From: Venturia oleaginea
Taxonomy: Eukaryota; Ascomycota; Dothideomycetes; Venturiales; Venturiaceae
DNA: 64,000 nt
Assembly (NCBI GenBank): GCA_013176395.1
Contig: JABMLP010000015.1
Location: 1,116,001-1,180,000, forward strand
Direction: 5' to 3'
The translations under genes were made by a program, and so were the position numbers. Positions 44,179 through 55,230 of this stretch are shown here, one piece after another. The notes under the pieces are model-generated. The model had not been told where the DNA came from, searched no databases, and saw only the letters and a program-made list of their open reading frames with translations. How positions within the stretch are numbered: the first letter of the stretch is position 1; each line of letters begins with the position of its first letter.

Positions 44179-44473
44179 TGTAGCTATGGGGATAAATGTC
44201 AAATGGTGAAGGTACCCGTTCCACAGGTACTCAGTATATATACACCAACTATCGTAGGAACTCATTCCTAACTTTGGCTTGACAGGGATTAATCCGCGGA
44301 CTCCGACGAGACATGTTATGGACCTTCTTCGGCCACCTTCGAAGAATCGATCTTCAGCCTGCTCGCCGCGGCTACTGCTCGCTCAGATGGTATGGGAGCC
44401 GTGCGACATGAGGCATGACTGTAAATCTCGTCATGGTACCCAAAAGAGCGTCTGATTTATGAGATATCAATCA

Positions 44474-44560
44474 GTCGAAAACCACAATATTGTGGTTCGT
44501 GCATCAACGTGGACATTTTCCAGTCTTTGACTGACTGACTGAGTAACGCCCGCAATTCTG
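44474..44560. repeat. Half copy of the adjacent foldback element
   Basis: Begins with the perfect 18-bp palindrome AACCACAATATTGTGGTT and continues CGTGCATCAACG, GACTGAGTAACG and CAATTCTGA, which parallels the right arm of the element at 44684-44982 (ATTGTGGTTTGTGCATCAT, CTGAGTAACTGAGTAAG, TAATTCTGAG). Confidence 0.6.
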
Positions 44561-44683
44561 ATCTTCGCCAAGATAATAATGCATTGACGGCTAAGGACAC
44601 GTATACTACTAGTAGGACCGCTCTTATATAGTAGAGGTTATTATAGCCTATTTTTAGAGGAGATCTTACGATTGAAGGGGTAA

Positions 44684-44982
44684 GAATTAACTGATCTATA
44701 TGTTTCAGCTAGGCTACACTATGGGGTAGAGCTCTCAGAATCACCCGGTCGGTCGGTCAAACACAGGAGAATGTCCACATTGATGCACAAACCACAATAA
44801 TCCAGATATTCCAGATGATTTCAAAAAAACTTTCGAGTCGCTGAAACCACGCCGAGAGTGGTTCGAGAATGAATCTAGAGCATTGTGGTTTGTGCATCAT
44901 CGTACAGAGGAGCGCGATTTTCTGAGTAACTGAGTAAGTAATTCTGAGAGCTCCTAGCTGAAACACGTAGATCAGTTAATTC
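44684..44982. mobile_element. Foldback/MITE-like element
   Basis: The two ends are inverted repeats of each other: left GAATTAACTGATCT, GTTTCAGCTAGG, AGCTCTCAGAAT, and inner GATGCACAAACCACAAT; the right arm carries the same blocks in reverse complement and reverse order (44970-44982, 44955-44965, 44943-44953, 44882-44900). Weaker similarity extends the ends to about 44666 and 45003. No coding frame, so it is non-autonomous. A target-site duplication is not evident. Confidence 0.75.
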
Positions 44983-45672
44983 CTACTAATCCTGCAATAA
45001 GAACTCGTATGCCCGCAGTGGATACTTTCAGATGCTATTCAGAACTGTTTTGTAAGTCATCTGGATTAGCCCGAAGCGACAACATTGGCGTCGGACATTC
45101 CAATTGACCAGTCCATCTCCCTCTAAATAAAAAGTTGTGGTAGATTTGTGATACGCTCTCTCGATTGCCAGGCAAGATACGAAATGTCCGAGGATCTGAC
45201 AAGTACGTCACGTTACCTCCTATGCATCCACGCGATTTCCAGATCGAGCTCGATCCCTAAGCCCATCCACTTCCACAGAACACCACCTCGTTCGTGTAAT
45301 TTGGTCTCTCAAACTGGCTGGTCTCTCAAACTGGCTGCTTCGATGATGGACCCGAATCCAACTCTGCGGATCGAGTCCGAAGCATTGGTTTGCCATCCGA
45401 CGCCCTGTGTTTCGCAGCAAATGGCTGCAGCTCGCCTAAGCCGTTGTGCTACACTATATCATAAATCCTTCCATCCGAATGGGCTCGGACTTGCATTAAC
45501 AATGTGATAGATCGATCCGCTTCATATCCACCGACGCCATCAGCCGTCTGATGAGCGCCTTGATGATGAGGTAATACGGAATGGTGGAAAGGCTCCCCGA
45601 TGATGTGGACGACTCTTTAGCTTAAAGCCTTGCTCAGTTCCCATCATTTCAATCACCCTCATCTCCTTAGAG
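44983..45672. other. Gene-free stretch
   Basis: Contains a short direct duplication of TCTCAAACTGGCTG at about 45308-45335 and an open frame of ~120 codons without motif or proper start; I do not support a gene. Confidence 0.4.
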
Positions 45673-46467
45673 ATGTGCACCGAATTCACTACCGCAACAA
45701 ACGGGGAAACATCACCACCTTTCCAATTGAGGCTTCTGACCCTACCTACAGAGCTCAGGCTCGCCATTCTCAATTACGTCGCAGACGACAATATCATACC
45801 AGCTTTGAAGTTTTCAGAGTTTTGCAGATTATTCTTGTCCACCCCTTCAGCAAAGCCTCGCCCTGCGGTTAAATGCACATGCCGAACTTCAACAGACTCT
45901 CACTCGCTCCTTCACGTCAATCGCCAGCTTCGCGAGGAGTACATGGACACTCTGAGGCGGAACGCCAACATCCTCATCTGCCACTGCAATCTGTTCTCGA
46001 ACATATGCGTGCTTGAAGAGAGCCTCGACTCCAATAAAGAACGCATCTCCAATCTCAAGCGCATCTCTCTCAGCGTTGAGCATTTGCCTGCTCGCAGCGA
46101 CTATGCCTTCCTTGGAGTTGACATGATACAGGTGTGGCCATATCGCGACAACGAACACAGGATAGTGTTAAGCAGCCTTGGGGTTAGTCTCAGTTTATTC
46201 TTGACCATCAGCTGTGTTGACGCTTTTGCGAAAATGGAGGACATCTCGATCTTCTTGGAAATCAGCAAGGAGACGACATTTCTAGAGCTGGATAAGCGAG
46301 ACATGGAAACGGTTCGGGAGATCGCGCTCTGGAAATTGCGAAGCAGACTGGCAAGGCTGCAACGTGTACACGTTCAGCTCAAACATCAAGGGTCTTGGAA
46401 GAGACGGGGCTGGGTGAGGATGAAAGATGTGTGGAGAGAGACTGAAATGTTTCAGAGTAGTTGTTGA
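45673..46467 (+). CDS. F-box-like / 2EXR-type hypothetical protein
   Basis: Intronless, 264 residues. The N-terminal LLTLPTELRLAILNYVADD resembles the LPxElRxxIy start of the fungal F-box-like (2EXR) families, which are often expanded in Leotiomycetes; LLHVNRQLREEYMDTLRRNA matches their 'vNRqiR.E' helix. The remainder (ISLSVEHLP, SLFLTISCVDAFAKMEDISI, VHVQLKHQG) is a set of strand-helix units. Such proteins are of unknown function; a role as ubiquitin-ligase adaptor is only an inference. No secretion signal. The frame is free of interruptions. Confidence 0.7.
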   Translation: MCTEFTTATNGETSPPFQLRLLTLPTELRLAILNYVADDNIIPALKFSEFCRLFLSTPSAKPRPAVKCTCRTSTDSHSLLHVNRQLREEYMDTLRRNANILICHCNLFSNICVLEESLDSNKERISNLKRISLSVEHLPARSDYAFLGVDMIQVWPYRDNEHRIVLSSLGVSLSLFLTISCVDAFAKMEDISIFLEISKETTFLELDKRDMETVREIALWKLRSRLARLQRVHVQLKHQGSWKRRGWVRMKDVWRETEMFQSSC

Positions 46468-46836
46468 GATGTGTACCAGGTTGTGCAAGCGACCCGTGCT
46501 AACAGAGGGGTTGAGGAAATAGATTGGCGGTGTTTGGAGAGCTAAAATTTCGGCTATTCATTTATCTAACATTGGTTATTTTGTATATATCTTGAGTTGG
46601 AGTCAAGCTAATGTATTCGATGGCTTTGGGGTGTGCGAAAAAGAGTTGTTTGGTGGTTTGTGGAAGTCGCCGTGGGAAGAAGCAAACGCTGATCTTTGCC
46701 GAGATGATCGACAGTGCTGTCAACAAACCACTTTCTTTCGTATCATCGCTGCACTTGTCTACATCAACCCAAGTATAAGATACTCCTATTCAACTCAGGC
46801 TCCATATCGACAATCCAAGAGCACCTTCTGTCTAAC
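46468..46836. other. Intergenic spacer
   Basis: 369 bp. The pyrimidine/AC-rich sequence from 46740 is the likely leader of the following phosphatase gene. Confidence 0.45.
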
Positions 46837-47955
46837 ATGGCCCAACCACACATGAAAAGCATCGAGGACTTCGAGGAAAACCCAAACATAATCCCCTACA
46901 CCAAAGAACTCAAAATCGCCGAACTCACCGTCCAACGAGCCGTTCTCGCGACAAAGCGTGTGCTAGGCTCAGATAGATCGAATGGCTTTGATAAAGATGA
47001 TAACACGCCTGTGACAATTGGCGATTTGGCTGCCCAGGCGTTGATCATAAGTGCGCTCCACTACGCATTTCCAGAAGACACATTTCTTGGCGAGGAAACG
47101 GCAAAGATGTTGAGGGACGATCATGTGTTGGCAGAGAAAGTCTGGGAATTGGTTAGGACGACGCATTTGGATGTTGATACTGATGTTCAAGCTGAGGAGG
47201 AGATTCTTACGACGCCCATGTCGAAAGAGGACATGATGGATCTGATTGATTTGGGCATGGGGGAGGGATTTGGGAAAAAGAAAAAGGGGCGTGTATGGGT
47301 AATGGACCCGATCGATGGGACATTGACGTTTATGCGTGGGCAGCAGTATGCTGTTTGTTTGTGTCTGCTTGAAGATGGGGAGCAGAAGGTTGCTGTCTTG
47401 GGGTGTCCGAATTTGTCTCTTGAGCAACTGCCCATCACTGAAAACACCGTTTCCAAGGAAGGTGGGTATTTGGTCTCTGCTAACGCTGGATGCGGTGTCA
47501 CGCTTCGACAAATTTCTTCTGGACGTCTGCAGCCAGCGAAACGAGCTGTGTCGAGGGGTGCCTTCAAGTCGTTGAGCCAATTGGGCAATATTGAAGCCCT
47601 GGAAAGCAATTCGATGGATCACGTCAAGAATAAAATGGTTGCAGAAAAGCTTGGGATGGCATGGCCAGGTGTGGATATCTGGAGTCAACAGATGAAGTAT
47701 GTGGCAATGGCCGTTGGAGGTCACGATGTAATGGTCCGCATACCCGTCAACGCTGGGCACCGAACGGCGTTATGGGACCATGCTGGAGGACACCTTTTGG
47801 CGGAAGAGATGGGCATGAAAATTACGGACGTCGATGGAAAAGACATTGATTTCGGAGAAGGAAGGAGGTTCTACAAGAATCTTGGGAATGTTGCTGCACC
47901 GGTTGCCCTTCATGCGCAGGTCTTAAAGGCTGTTCAGGAAGTCATGAAACGCTGA
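46837..47955 (+). CDS. 3'(2'),5'-bisphosphate nucleotidase (Hal2/Met22-like)
   Basis: Intronless, 372 residues from ATG 46837 (context AACATGG). Hal2/Met22 enzymes hydrolyse PAP to AMP, keeping sulfate assimilation and RNA decay going; they are Li+/Na+-sensitive and need Mg2+. Metal-binding landmarks: FLGEETAKM (Glu pair; family GEE), WVMDPIDGTLTFMRGQQYAVCL (family DPIDGT-KGF-LRG), and ALWDHAGGHLLAEEMG followed by ITDVDGKDIDFGEGR. PVTIGDLAAQALI corresponds to PVT-x-AD-x-xxQ. Several usually invariant residues differ (KGF is LTF, LRGGQ is MRGQQ, AAG is AGG), so this is probably a divergent paralog; substrate may differ. Confidence 0.85.
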   Translation: MAQPHMKSIEDFEENPNIIPYTKELKIAELTVQRAVLATKRVLGSDRSNGFDKDDNTPVTIGDLAAQALIISALHYAFPEDTFLGEETAKMLRDDHVLAEKVWELVRTTHLDVDTDVQAEEEILTTPMSKEDMMDLIDLGMGEGFGKKKKGRVWVMDPIDGTLTFMRGQQYAVCLCLLEDGEQKVAVLGCPNLSLEQLPITENTVSKEGGYLVSANAGCGVTLRQISSGRLQPAKRAVSRGAFKSLSQLGNIEALESNSMDHVKNKMVAEKLGMAWPGVDIWSQQMKYVAMAVGGHDVMVRIPVNAGHRTALWDHAGGHLLAEEMGMKITDVDGKDIDFGEGRRFYKNLGNVAAPVALHAQVLKAVQEVMKR

Positions 47956-48177
47956 ATTGTTGCAGATAGATATCGTTAGATGCCTAGGCAATTTTAACAA
48001 ATCGAATCGCCAAAAAATTGGGGATGTCGATCTCGAGCTGCAGGGCTGCTATACGGAAGCAAAATTGGGTACGTAGAGGTACACCAGGCACATAGATCAC
48101 ACAAACAAGACTTTCGACAGCCCGGAATGGCAAAAAGAGCTATATCCAGGTTCTTCCACATGCAAGATCATTCACCC

Positions 48178-48963
48178 TCACCTCCTCTCAGTCGTGACAA
48201 GCGTCTCAACATCCGTCTCCACATCCTCGTTCATTGTTTTCTTCTCATCCTTCCGAAACCCCAACCGCGCAATAGCCCCATCCCTAAGCCCCCGCAGACT
48301 TCCAAAGAAACTTCTCTTAAAGGCTCCTTCCGGCATCTCCTCTGCACCTGCACGCTCCTCATCCATCTTCCCATCCACCTCCTGCTTCCCACTCTTCCAA
48401 CCTCCAAGAAAATTCCTTCCAAAAACTTCTTCCTCAAAAACGTCTTCCTCCGTCTCATTCACCTTCTGCCCAATCACTGGAGCAGATCTTCTCTTCCTGA
48501 CAACCCTCATCGGTTTCAAAGGCCCATGACCCAGAATAATCAATCGTCCATTCATCTCCCTCGTCTCTACCTCCATCTCCATCTCATCTTCCTTCGCCTG
48601 TTCCTGTTCTACTTCGTCGGCTCCCTTCACGAGTTGTACCACTCCCCTCGCAGCTAGATACGCCGCTTCTTCGAGGCCGAAATCGCGAATACCCTTGATC
48701 GCGGAGTCTTGGTTTTGACAGAGCATTGAGGTTTCTTTGTCGTATTTTTCGGCCCATCTTTGAGTTTGTATATTGATGTCTGAGGTCGAATCGGTGAGGG
48801 TACCGCTCATAGTGAATAATTGCGTTGAAAAGCGGGCTTGGACGCAGTTGTAGCAATACATAGGAAGGCGCTTATTTTGAGAAGCGTATCCAGAATCGTT
48901 GTCGTTGGAGTGGTATGTACTTGGGTGGTGACAAGGGTAGGTGAGGGTGCTTGACCGACGCAT
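48178..48963 (-). CDS. Hypothetical acidic protein
   Basis: Intronless, 261 residues from ATG 48963. I do not recognise it. A Cys pair MYCYNCVQ lies at residues ~35-42. A Gln/Asn-rich helix QRWAEKYDKETSMLCQNQDS and a small hydrophobic segment GLEEAAYLAARGVVQLVKGA come next. The middle is highly acidic with repeated Glu (EVEQEQAKEDEMEMEVE) and basic patches (VVRKRRSAP). Near the end is a Gly/Phe-rich FKRSFFGSLRGLRDG. No signal peptide. The strong C-to-G compositional gradient along its coding strand, as in neighbouring genes, supports it being real. Confidence 0.6.
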   Translation of the reverse strand: MRRSSTLTYPCHHPSTYHSNDNDSGYASQNKRLPMYCYNCVQARFSTQLFTMSGTLTDSTSDINIQTQRWAEKYDKETSMLCQNQDSAIKGIRDFGLEEAAYLAARGVVQLVKGADEVEQEQAKEDEMEMEVETREMNGRLIILGHGPLKPMRVVRKRRSAPVIGQKVNETEEDVFEEEVFGRNFLGGWKSGKQEVDGKMDEERAGAEEMPEGAFKRSFFGSLRGLRDGAIARLGFRKDEKKTMNEDVETDVETLVTTERR

Positions 48964-50476
48964 TTTCTTTTCCAGGTCGCGGCTCGTACAACTTTTGTGA
49001 TGATAGTAAATACTTTGTCTTTGTGGCTTGCAAAAATGGTGATATGATCATGGAGATTTTGGTCTGTTGTGGCTCGCAAAAACTGTGCGATTATCGTTGG
49101 CGAGGTGTTAGGGTAATTATGCTTGTTGGGTGAGGACAAAGCGAGTGAGACGGTTGCAGGTTTATGTTTTTGAATGTGTGGCTTTTGCTGTCTGGCAAAC
49201 GATGTCTTGACCTGAAGTTGGTTAAAGCGATATCGCACTTCGACGGGTTGTTATGGTTGTTATGGTTGTGAACATTGTGTGTTGTGAAGTTTGCCGTGGG
49301 AAGGAAGCAGACTCAGGATCCGTTAATAGGCTGAATTTCCCAAAGTCAAACTTCGGGATTCATAGAGGATGTTCAGACTTATGCCGCGACTATGGGCCAA
49401 GCTCTTCTCTATCTCTTCTGCCGGGGCATAATGCCCTCATGTCATACCAGGCTCTTGTTTGTAGATGCCTTGATGCGAGATCCACAAGGCGCAAATTCTA
49501 GAAAGTGTGAAGTATATCGCTACAATTTGATCATTAACAAGTTGAAGCTAGTAGGGCTATACAAGACAGAAAATACATTCTTTATGAAGGGATCTGCCAG
49601 GGTTGAACAACACCTCCACCAGCAACGACTCTACCCTCTTCTTCCTTTCTCTTTCCCATTGCGACATCCGCGATGGCCCTTTCTCCAACATCTGGGCTTT
49701 TTTGAAACCAGGGCAGAGTAAGTAGTCGGCTACACCTTGATCCTTCAGATGTTTGTGCAACTCAATATTTGCATGTTGAGTGCTGATTTTGAGGATCGAT
49801 ACATGGCGGCTTGTACTCGGTAGTAGGGATTCGATGGAGGACCTCTATGAGGCTTATGAGGCTTCTAGCCATTTTCGGTTTTCCCGATCATGCATATCCC
49901 AGCTCTTCCTGATGGCGAATAGTCTTGAGCCCTACCGACGAGGATGGCGGTGGAGTTGGATGAATGCTACAGAAGCAGAAAAGATGCTTCAATGTCTGGG
50001 AGCCGGACGTCCGAAGCATACGACGAATGCCATCTCATAAGAACATGTTTTAAAATGCGAATACTCCTATGTCAGTTGGTATATTTAGATGGGAGAACCA
50101 TGAAGGACAAGCAGACCTACATGATGGCGCGTCGCGATCAAAAAATAGTTTGTGGGGATTATGATGCGCTCAAACCCGAAGTATCCTCTAAAAGAACACC
50201 ATGATTGAGTGTCTGAAAGATGGCCATGGGTTTAACCCTCGATGCTGCGAGACTGGCATGCGGCTTGGCGACCCGCATGCCTTCTCAATGCCTTTGGACC
50301 AAGGCTTACGAGCACGATCTGTCCCTAGAGCTCATAGATACCAGTGTGGTTGTCTCTATTTGGAGGTTGCATGTTTCTGGGTTAGTCACCTCTGTGCGAT
50401 GGTGATTTGAATGACGCTTCTGTGTTGGAAAGTGCTGGAACGTATAGATTACGTAAGCCGGAAGGGGTTCTACGTA
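48964..50476. other. Gene-free stretch, 1.5 kb
   Basis: Only short uncertain frames. The stretch ends at the left TA target site of the pogo-type transposon. I saw no relic of other transposons that I could name. Confidence 0.45.
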
Positions 50477-52252
50477 GTTTATAGGCAAGTGGCCCGCATA
50501 TGTCAGCCTCAAAACAGCAAGCAGCCTTGTACAAAGAAGGTAGACTTGACCTAGCAGCTCAAGCCTACAAGCGAGGCGATTTTCGATCTTACACAGCCGC
50601 TGCAAACGCGTACGATGTCCCGCGAAAGACCCTACAACGCCGTCTACTCGGAGTACAACCAAAACTCGGTTCTATTGCTACAAATCGCCTCCTCTTACCT
50701 ACTGAAGAAGATACCCTTGTACAATGGATTCTCTCGATGGACCAAAGTGGTATGCCACCTAGGCCGTCTGCTGTTCGAGAGATGGCGCGTCTTCTACTCG
50801 CTGAACGCAAGCAACCTGCCTCTGTAGGCAAGGTCTGGGTTACCAACTTCATCAATCGCCACGACTCAATTAAATCAAAGTGCAACCGCAAGTACGACTA
50901 CCAGCGTTCTCAGTGCGAAGACCCAGTACTTATTCGAGCCTGGTTTGAACGCGTACAGTTTACGAAAGCCAAATACGGTATACTCGATGACGATACCTAC
51001 AATATCGACGAGACTGGCTTCCAGATGGGGGTAGTCTCAACAGCAAAGGTTATAACGGGTACAAATAGGGCAGGGAGACCTAGGACCACGCAGCCAGGTA
51101 ACCGTGAATGGGTGACGGTAATTGAGGCAATCTACGCGCGAGGTTTTGCGGTCCCACCACTCGTTATCTTCGAGGCGGTAATGCACCAAGGAGCTTGGTA
51201 CGAAAACGGGCTTCTACCACCAGACTGGGCAATTGGCGTGAGCGAAAACGGCTGGACTACAAACGAGATAGGCCTATGGTGGCTTGAGCACCTATTTGAT
51301 AAATATACGAAAGATCGTACAATTGGTCGCTACAGGCTCCTGATACTTGATGGCCACGGTAGTCACGTTGCTCCTGAGTTTGACCGATACTGCTCGGAAC
51401 ACTCAATTATTGTACTCTGTATGCCACCTCATTCGTCGCATCTACTCCAGCCACTCGATGTCGGCTGCTTTTCAGTCCTCAAGCGATCCTACGGCCGCCT
51501 CGTCGAGCAGAAAATGAGCCTAGGCGTAAACCATATCGACAAGCAAGAGTTTCTACCCCTGTGCCAGCAAGCACGCGCTGAGGCACTTCACGAAAACAAC
51601 CTACGAAGCGGTTTTGCAGCTACATGCCTCGTTCCTTACAAACCAGATCGAGTACTATCGCTCTTACACGCTCAATTCCATACGCCGTCGCCCCAGCTAC
51701 TCCCGCAGGAACCAGCCTGGACCTCAGAAACACCGCACAATATCACTCAATTACAGCACCAAACAACACTCCTATAGCAATACCTTAAGCGCCGTACGCA
51801 GAGCCCTCCCTCTCCGACGGATCAGGCCTTAAACCAGCTTGTAAAAGGTTGCCAAATGGCGATGCACAGCGCTGTCCTCCTTACGCACGAAAATGAGAGG
51901 CTGCGAAGCGAGAACCAGCGTCAAAAACGGAAGAGAGAAAAGCGACGGTTGTATATAGCAAAGGGAGGTATTCTTACAGAGGCTGAGGCTCAATCTCTTA
52001 TTGAGAGAGAAGTAATTAGCCGTACTAAGGTAGAGGCTAGGGACCGAGGCGAGGTATGGCAACGAGCACCACCAAAGTATAGCGTATGCCAATCACTTGA
52101 ACATAATGCTAGGACGTGCCCAGAGCTTCATAAAACCGCTTAAAATGTATATTATTATCAAGAATTGCTTTGTTGTTGAAAAAGTTGCCGTTTTAAGTAT
52201 GTATACTTGGTGGGGCGGGCCACATGCATATGCGGGCCACTTGCCTATAAAC
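50477..52252 (+). mobile_element. Complete Fot1/pogo-type (Tc1-mariner) DNA transposon
   Basis: The left end (50477-50502) and right end (52227-52252) are perfect 26-bp terminal inverted repeats, starting GTTTATAGGCAAGTGGCCCG on the plus strand at left and its reverse complement at right. Both are flanked by TA (50475-50476 and 52253-52254), the target-site duplication of the superfamily, in a symmetric ACGTA/TACGT context. One transposase gene fills the interior. Identical ends indicate a young insertion. Confidence 0.93.
50500..52143 (+). CDS. Pogo-type DDE transposase, interrupted by one TAG
   Basis: The start ATG 50500 lies inside the left inverted repeat (CATATG). Domains: a psq-like helix-turn-helix (LDLAAQAYKRGDFRSYTAAA, residues 17-50), a CENP-B-type second HTH (EEDTLVQWILSM to VGKVWVTNFINRH, ~70-121), then the DDE catalytic core with D170 (NIDETGFQMG), D284 (LLILDGHGSH) and D320 (HLLQPLDVGCFSVLK), a DD35D spacing. 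The frame has TAG at 51775-51777 after 425 codons, then continues in the same frame for 122 codons to TAA/TAG at 52141-52143: a basic Leu-rich helix (ENERLRSENQRQKRKREKRR) and a zinc-knuckle-like C-x4-H-N-x-R-T-C. The catalytic core is intact; the C-terminal module is cut off. Confidence 0.9.
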
Positions 52253-52513
52253 TACGTTAATCTGTTTAAGACGTACTTTCCTTATTCCTTTCCTTATACC
52301 ATGTGATACCAATAAAAAGTATATAAGTTGGAAAATTCAATGAATAGACGGCTAGGTTTGAAGCTGTGGAGAATGGTTGGTGGTGTTCTTTCACCAAAAA
52401 GCAAAGCTCTAGCCGTGATGAGAACTTTTGAATTTCTATGAACACTGTCTACCAAAGAAGAGACCCCCCAGCTCATGAATGAGCTATAATGCAAGTCATG
52501 AGAAACAAGATAA

Positions 52514-53071
52514 TCACACCTTGTAAGCCGCAATAGCGAGATCAACCTGATACTTGGCCTTCTGTCCATATAGTCTCGCAGCAGTAATGCTAGCCAGAGG
52601 CATTTTCGCCTGAATCGCATCAACCAAGTCATCCGTGGCCGACTCCTGCTGCGCCAACAACTTCAGAACAGCTTGTCTTCCCCCGGCCCGCACGACACTC
52701 GGTTTCGCTTGAATCCAAGTATCGACAGCTCTTTGCGTCACGGCCCCCAGCTCTTCGATGGGACCAAGGATGGTCGCGGCTTCAATGGTTGTGAGCATCG
52801 AAGTTCGTCGAATTTGGTTGGCACCGTCGCGTAGTGAAGCCGTCACGTCGGCTGCGCGGCGCTCAATGTCGGCTTCCTGTCTGTTTGTATCTTGGCCGCG
52901 GCGGGAAAGGTTATCGAGATCCTTTATGGCGACGGTGAGGCCTTTGAGGTTGCCTTGGATCTTGTTAAAAGACTTTTCGAAGACGGCAAGGTCTTTAGCT
53001 GCTTGTTCCACTGGAGCTGCGAAGGTGATTGTAGTGAGGCATGCGAGCCCTAGAAGTGAGGTGAAACGCAT
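52514..53071 (-). CDS. HsbA-family hydrophobic surface-binding protein
   Basis: Intronless, 185 residues from ATG 53071. The signal peptide is MRFTSLLGLACLTTITFA, cut before AP. The mature part is all-helical: EQAAKDLAVFEKSFNKI, LKGLTVAIKDLDNLSRRG, DGANQIRRTSMLTTIEAATI, VDTWIQAKPSVVRAGG, LLAQQESATDDLVDAI and an amphipathic C-terminal helix. This is the pattern of the cell wall mannoprotein 1 / hydrophobic surface-binding protein A family, secreted proteins that coat hydrophobic surfaces and recruit hydrolases. No cysteines in the mature protein, as usual in the family. It ends directly next to the transposon insertion (260 bp away). Confidence 0.85.
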   Translation of the reverse strand: MRFTSLLGLACLTTITFAAPVEQAAKDLAVFEKSFNKIQGNLKGLTVAIKDLDNLSRRGQDTNRQEADIERRAADVTASLRDGANQIRRTSMLTTIEAATILGPIEELGAVTQRAVDTWIQAKPSVVRAGGRQAVLKLLAQQESATDDLVDAIQAKMPLASITAARLYGQKAKYQVDLAIAAYKV

Positions 53072-55230
53072 TTTGGTTGATGGGAAGGAACGAGGGCTGA
53101 AAGTTCTTGTAAAGGAAGATTGATGGTAGTGACTGGTAAGAGCTACACGGCTCGATGATTTATTAGGAGTGAGATGTTTGGATTGAAAGCGAATGTTGGA
53201 ACTGGATGGTGCAACTGGTTGCAAAGCATGGCAACAGCTTACTATATAAGTATGCTCCAAGCCCTCGGGCAGTAGCAACAATAGAAGAAATGGATTGCAC
53301 CTCGGCCGCAAAGTTTTGCCATAACTGGGAGGCTTGCGAAATGGCACGATGCTTGATGCCAGATGCTCGCCCAGTGAGTTGGTATCTTGCCCCTGTGTGC
53401 GGGGGTTGGCCCTTTGCTGGATTGCCATTCTAATTGGGGGAAAATGTGTGGCTCGTTTAGAGACCAAGAATGTCAACGACAGTGTAAAGATGATCTGCGA
53501 GAACGGACAGCTCGACCGAAGTGACACGTTCAGCCCTGTCCAGAAATACGGGTCCTCCTTTTAGATATCTGTCTTCTACCTCTTTACGATGTCTTGTCTT
53601 TCTGGGTTTCAAGTCTCATCCTAAGCCTTCTCCAAGAATTATATACAAGTTTTGGCCACAATCTTCGGCCTCGCGGAATTACCTTCGTAGCCCACATGTT
53701 CAGGCCTCGGTGATTCGCTTCGGGGATAGGAGATCAGTGCAGATCACACAGATCATAAAGGGAACTCACCTTATTTTGGGACGATAATATCCAGGAATAG
53801 TTGGGGCAAGGTGCTCGCTTTCGGAACCATGCCGAATTATGGAATCACTTGGACCCCAATGCGGGCATGACTTTCAGAAACGGATGGACCAAGCAGCTTA
53901 GATGATTCTTGCATTTCCAAGTTCTTGGTAAGAGCCAAATGGTAGCGATGAGATCCTGTCGACTCCCAGGCGTACGTCTGTAGTCAGCATCGGGCAGCCG
54001 GCATATGTTCTGCCATTTTTCTGTTTATAGAGAGAACAGCTTCACTATTGCCGTTAGGTGGCGGGAAAGGGCCGACGGCGTCTTATCGGTGGGAGAAATA
54101 ACCGGTACAGCGAGTTGGAATAACCACTTCAAATCCGCGACACGATTTCGAAGTCAACGAGGAGTGTATTCATTTCCGGAATCACAATAGTTTTACCGTA
54201 TGAAATGGGCGGAGGTGTACTACGAGAATCTATATTTATCTATAGTATATTGTATAAAGTCGGTATTACCAGCAGGGGCATTATCCTACAAACGCCTCAG
54301 CCTTTGTTTAGTAAGATTCGGATAGGGTCGGGTCTATACGGTAAGTTGATGGTTGATATGGGAAGGGAGATGTTGGCACATGTCAATCTTTGTGCGATTC
54401 TCCGGCCCAACCCAACCAGATTTTGACACCAGGATTCACAGGGCGAAGAGGCTTGGTATGTAAGCCAAGATGTAGGAGAGGTTTTCCCACGGTTTCAATC
54501 CTGTTTCAATCCTGTTTCTCTTATGCAATGAAGCGCTTGATGCTATCAGACTCAGGCCGAGGAACGGGTCGATTCGAAGGGAGGAGAGGGTCCTGCGTCG
54601 AGCAAATAGCCCGATTGACTTGTGAGACAAAAAGAGAATGAGGTTTCCTTTTCTATCATTGCTGTGTCAGATGATATATATGGCTTACGGACGTTGGAGA
54701 AGGCATGCAGACTAGACGAAGGATGTGTGGCGGTGCAGTTCATCACTCTTCCCAATTAGATGCATGCAACCAAGCCCAGATGCATACTAAAAGCATAACC
54801 ATCTGCATTCACACATGATCTGCTTTGCTACTCCATCATCGGCAATGACCTTCCACCAAGTTTGGATCTGCTTTTACTCATTCGGACTCGACCTGCCATT
54901 ACTTACAGAATGGTTGGCCGGGAAATGGGAGGCTAAATCCCCGCAGGTTTAGCTGGTCGTGGCGTCGGTCTACTATCTACTATCGTAGTGGCACGTCTGA
55001 ACATTGTTTACGACTATGATCTGCGTCCGGGATAGAGCTCTAAAGAGGATGCGCTTCTCAACTCTCTCAACAACCAACAACTTCCACCCTGCGCAATTGT
55101 TTTGCTCCTTTTCGCGAGCGTCCTCTCTTTTAGCTACCCATCATGAGCTTCTCATGAGCTTCTGGCCTTCTACACAGAACTCACCGCCAAAGCTTCCACT
55201 ACCGAATTCGCACTGCCAGCTTCAGTCATT
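53072..55230. other. Gene-free stretch, 2.16 kb
   Basis: No frame with recognisable family or splice structure on either strand. The part next to 53072 is the HsbA promoter; the ~250 bp before 55231 is C/T-rich leader of the large gene, with the duplicated CATGAGCTTCT at 55141-55163. Confidence 0.5.

Noticed and set aside
45148..45507. 119-codon plus-strand frame
   Set aside because: Starts at GTG, low-complexity composition, no motif; overlaps a small direct duplication.
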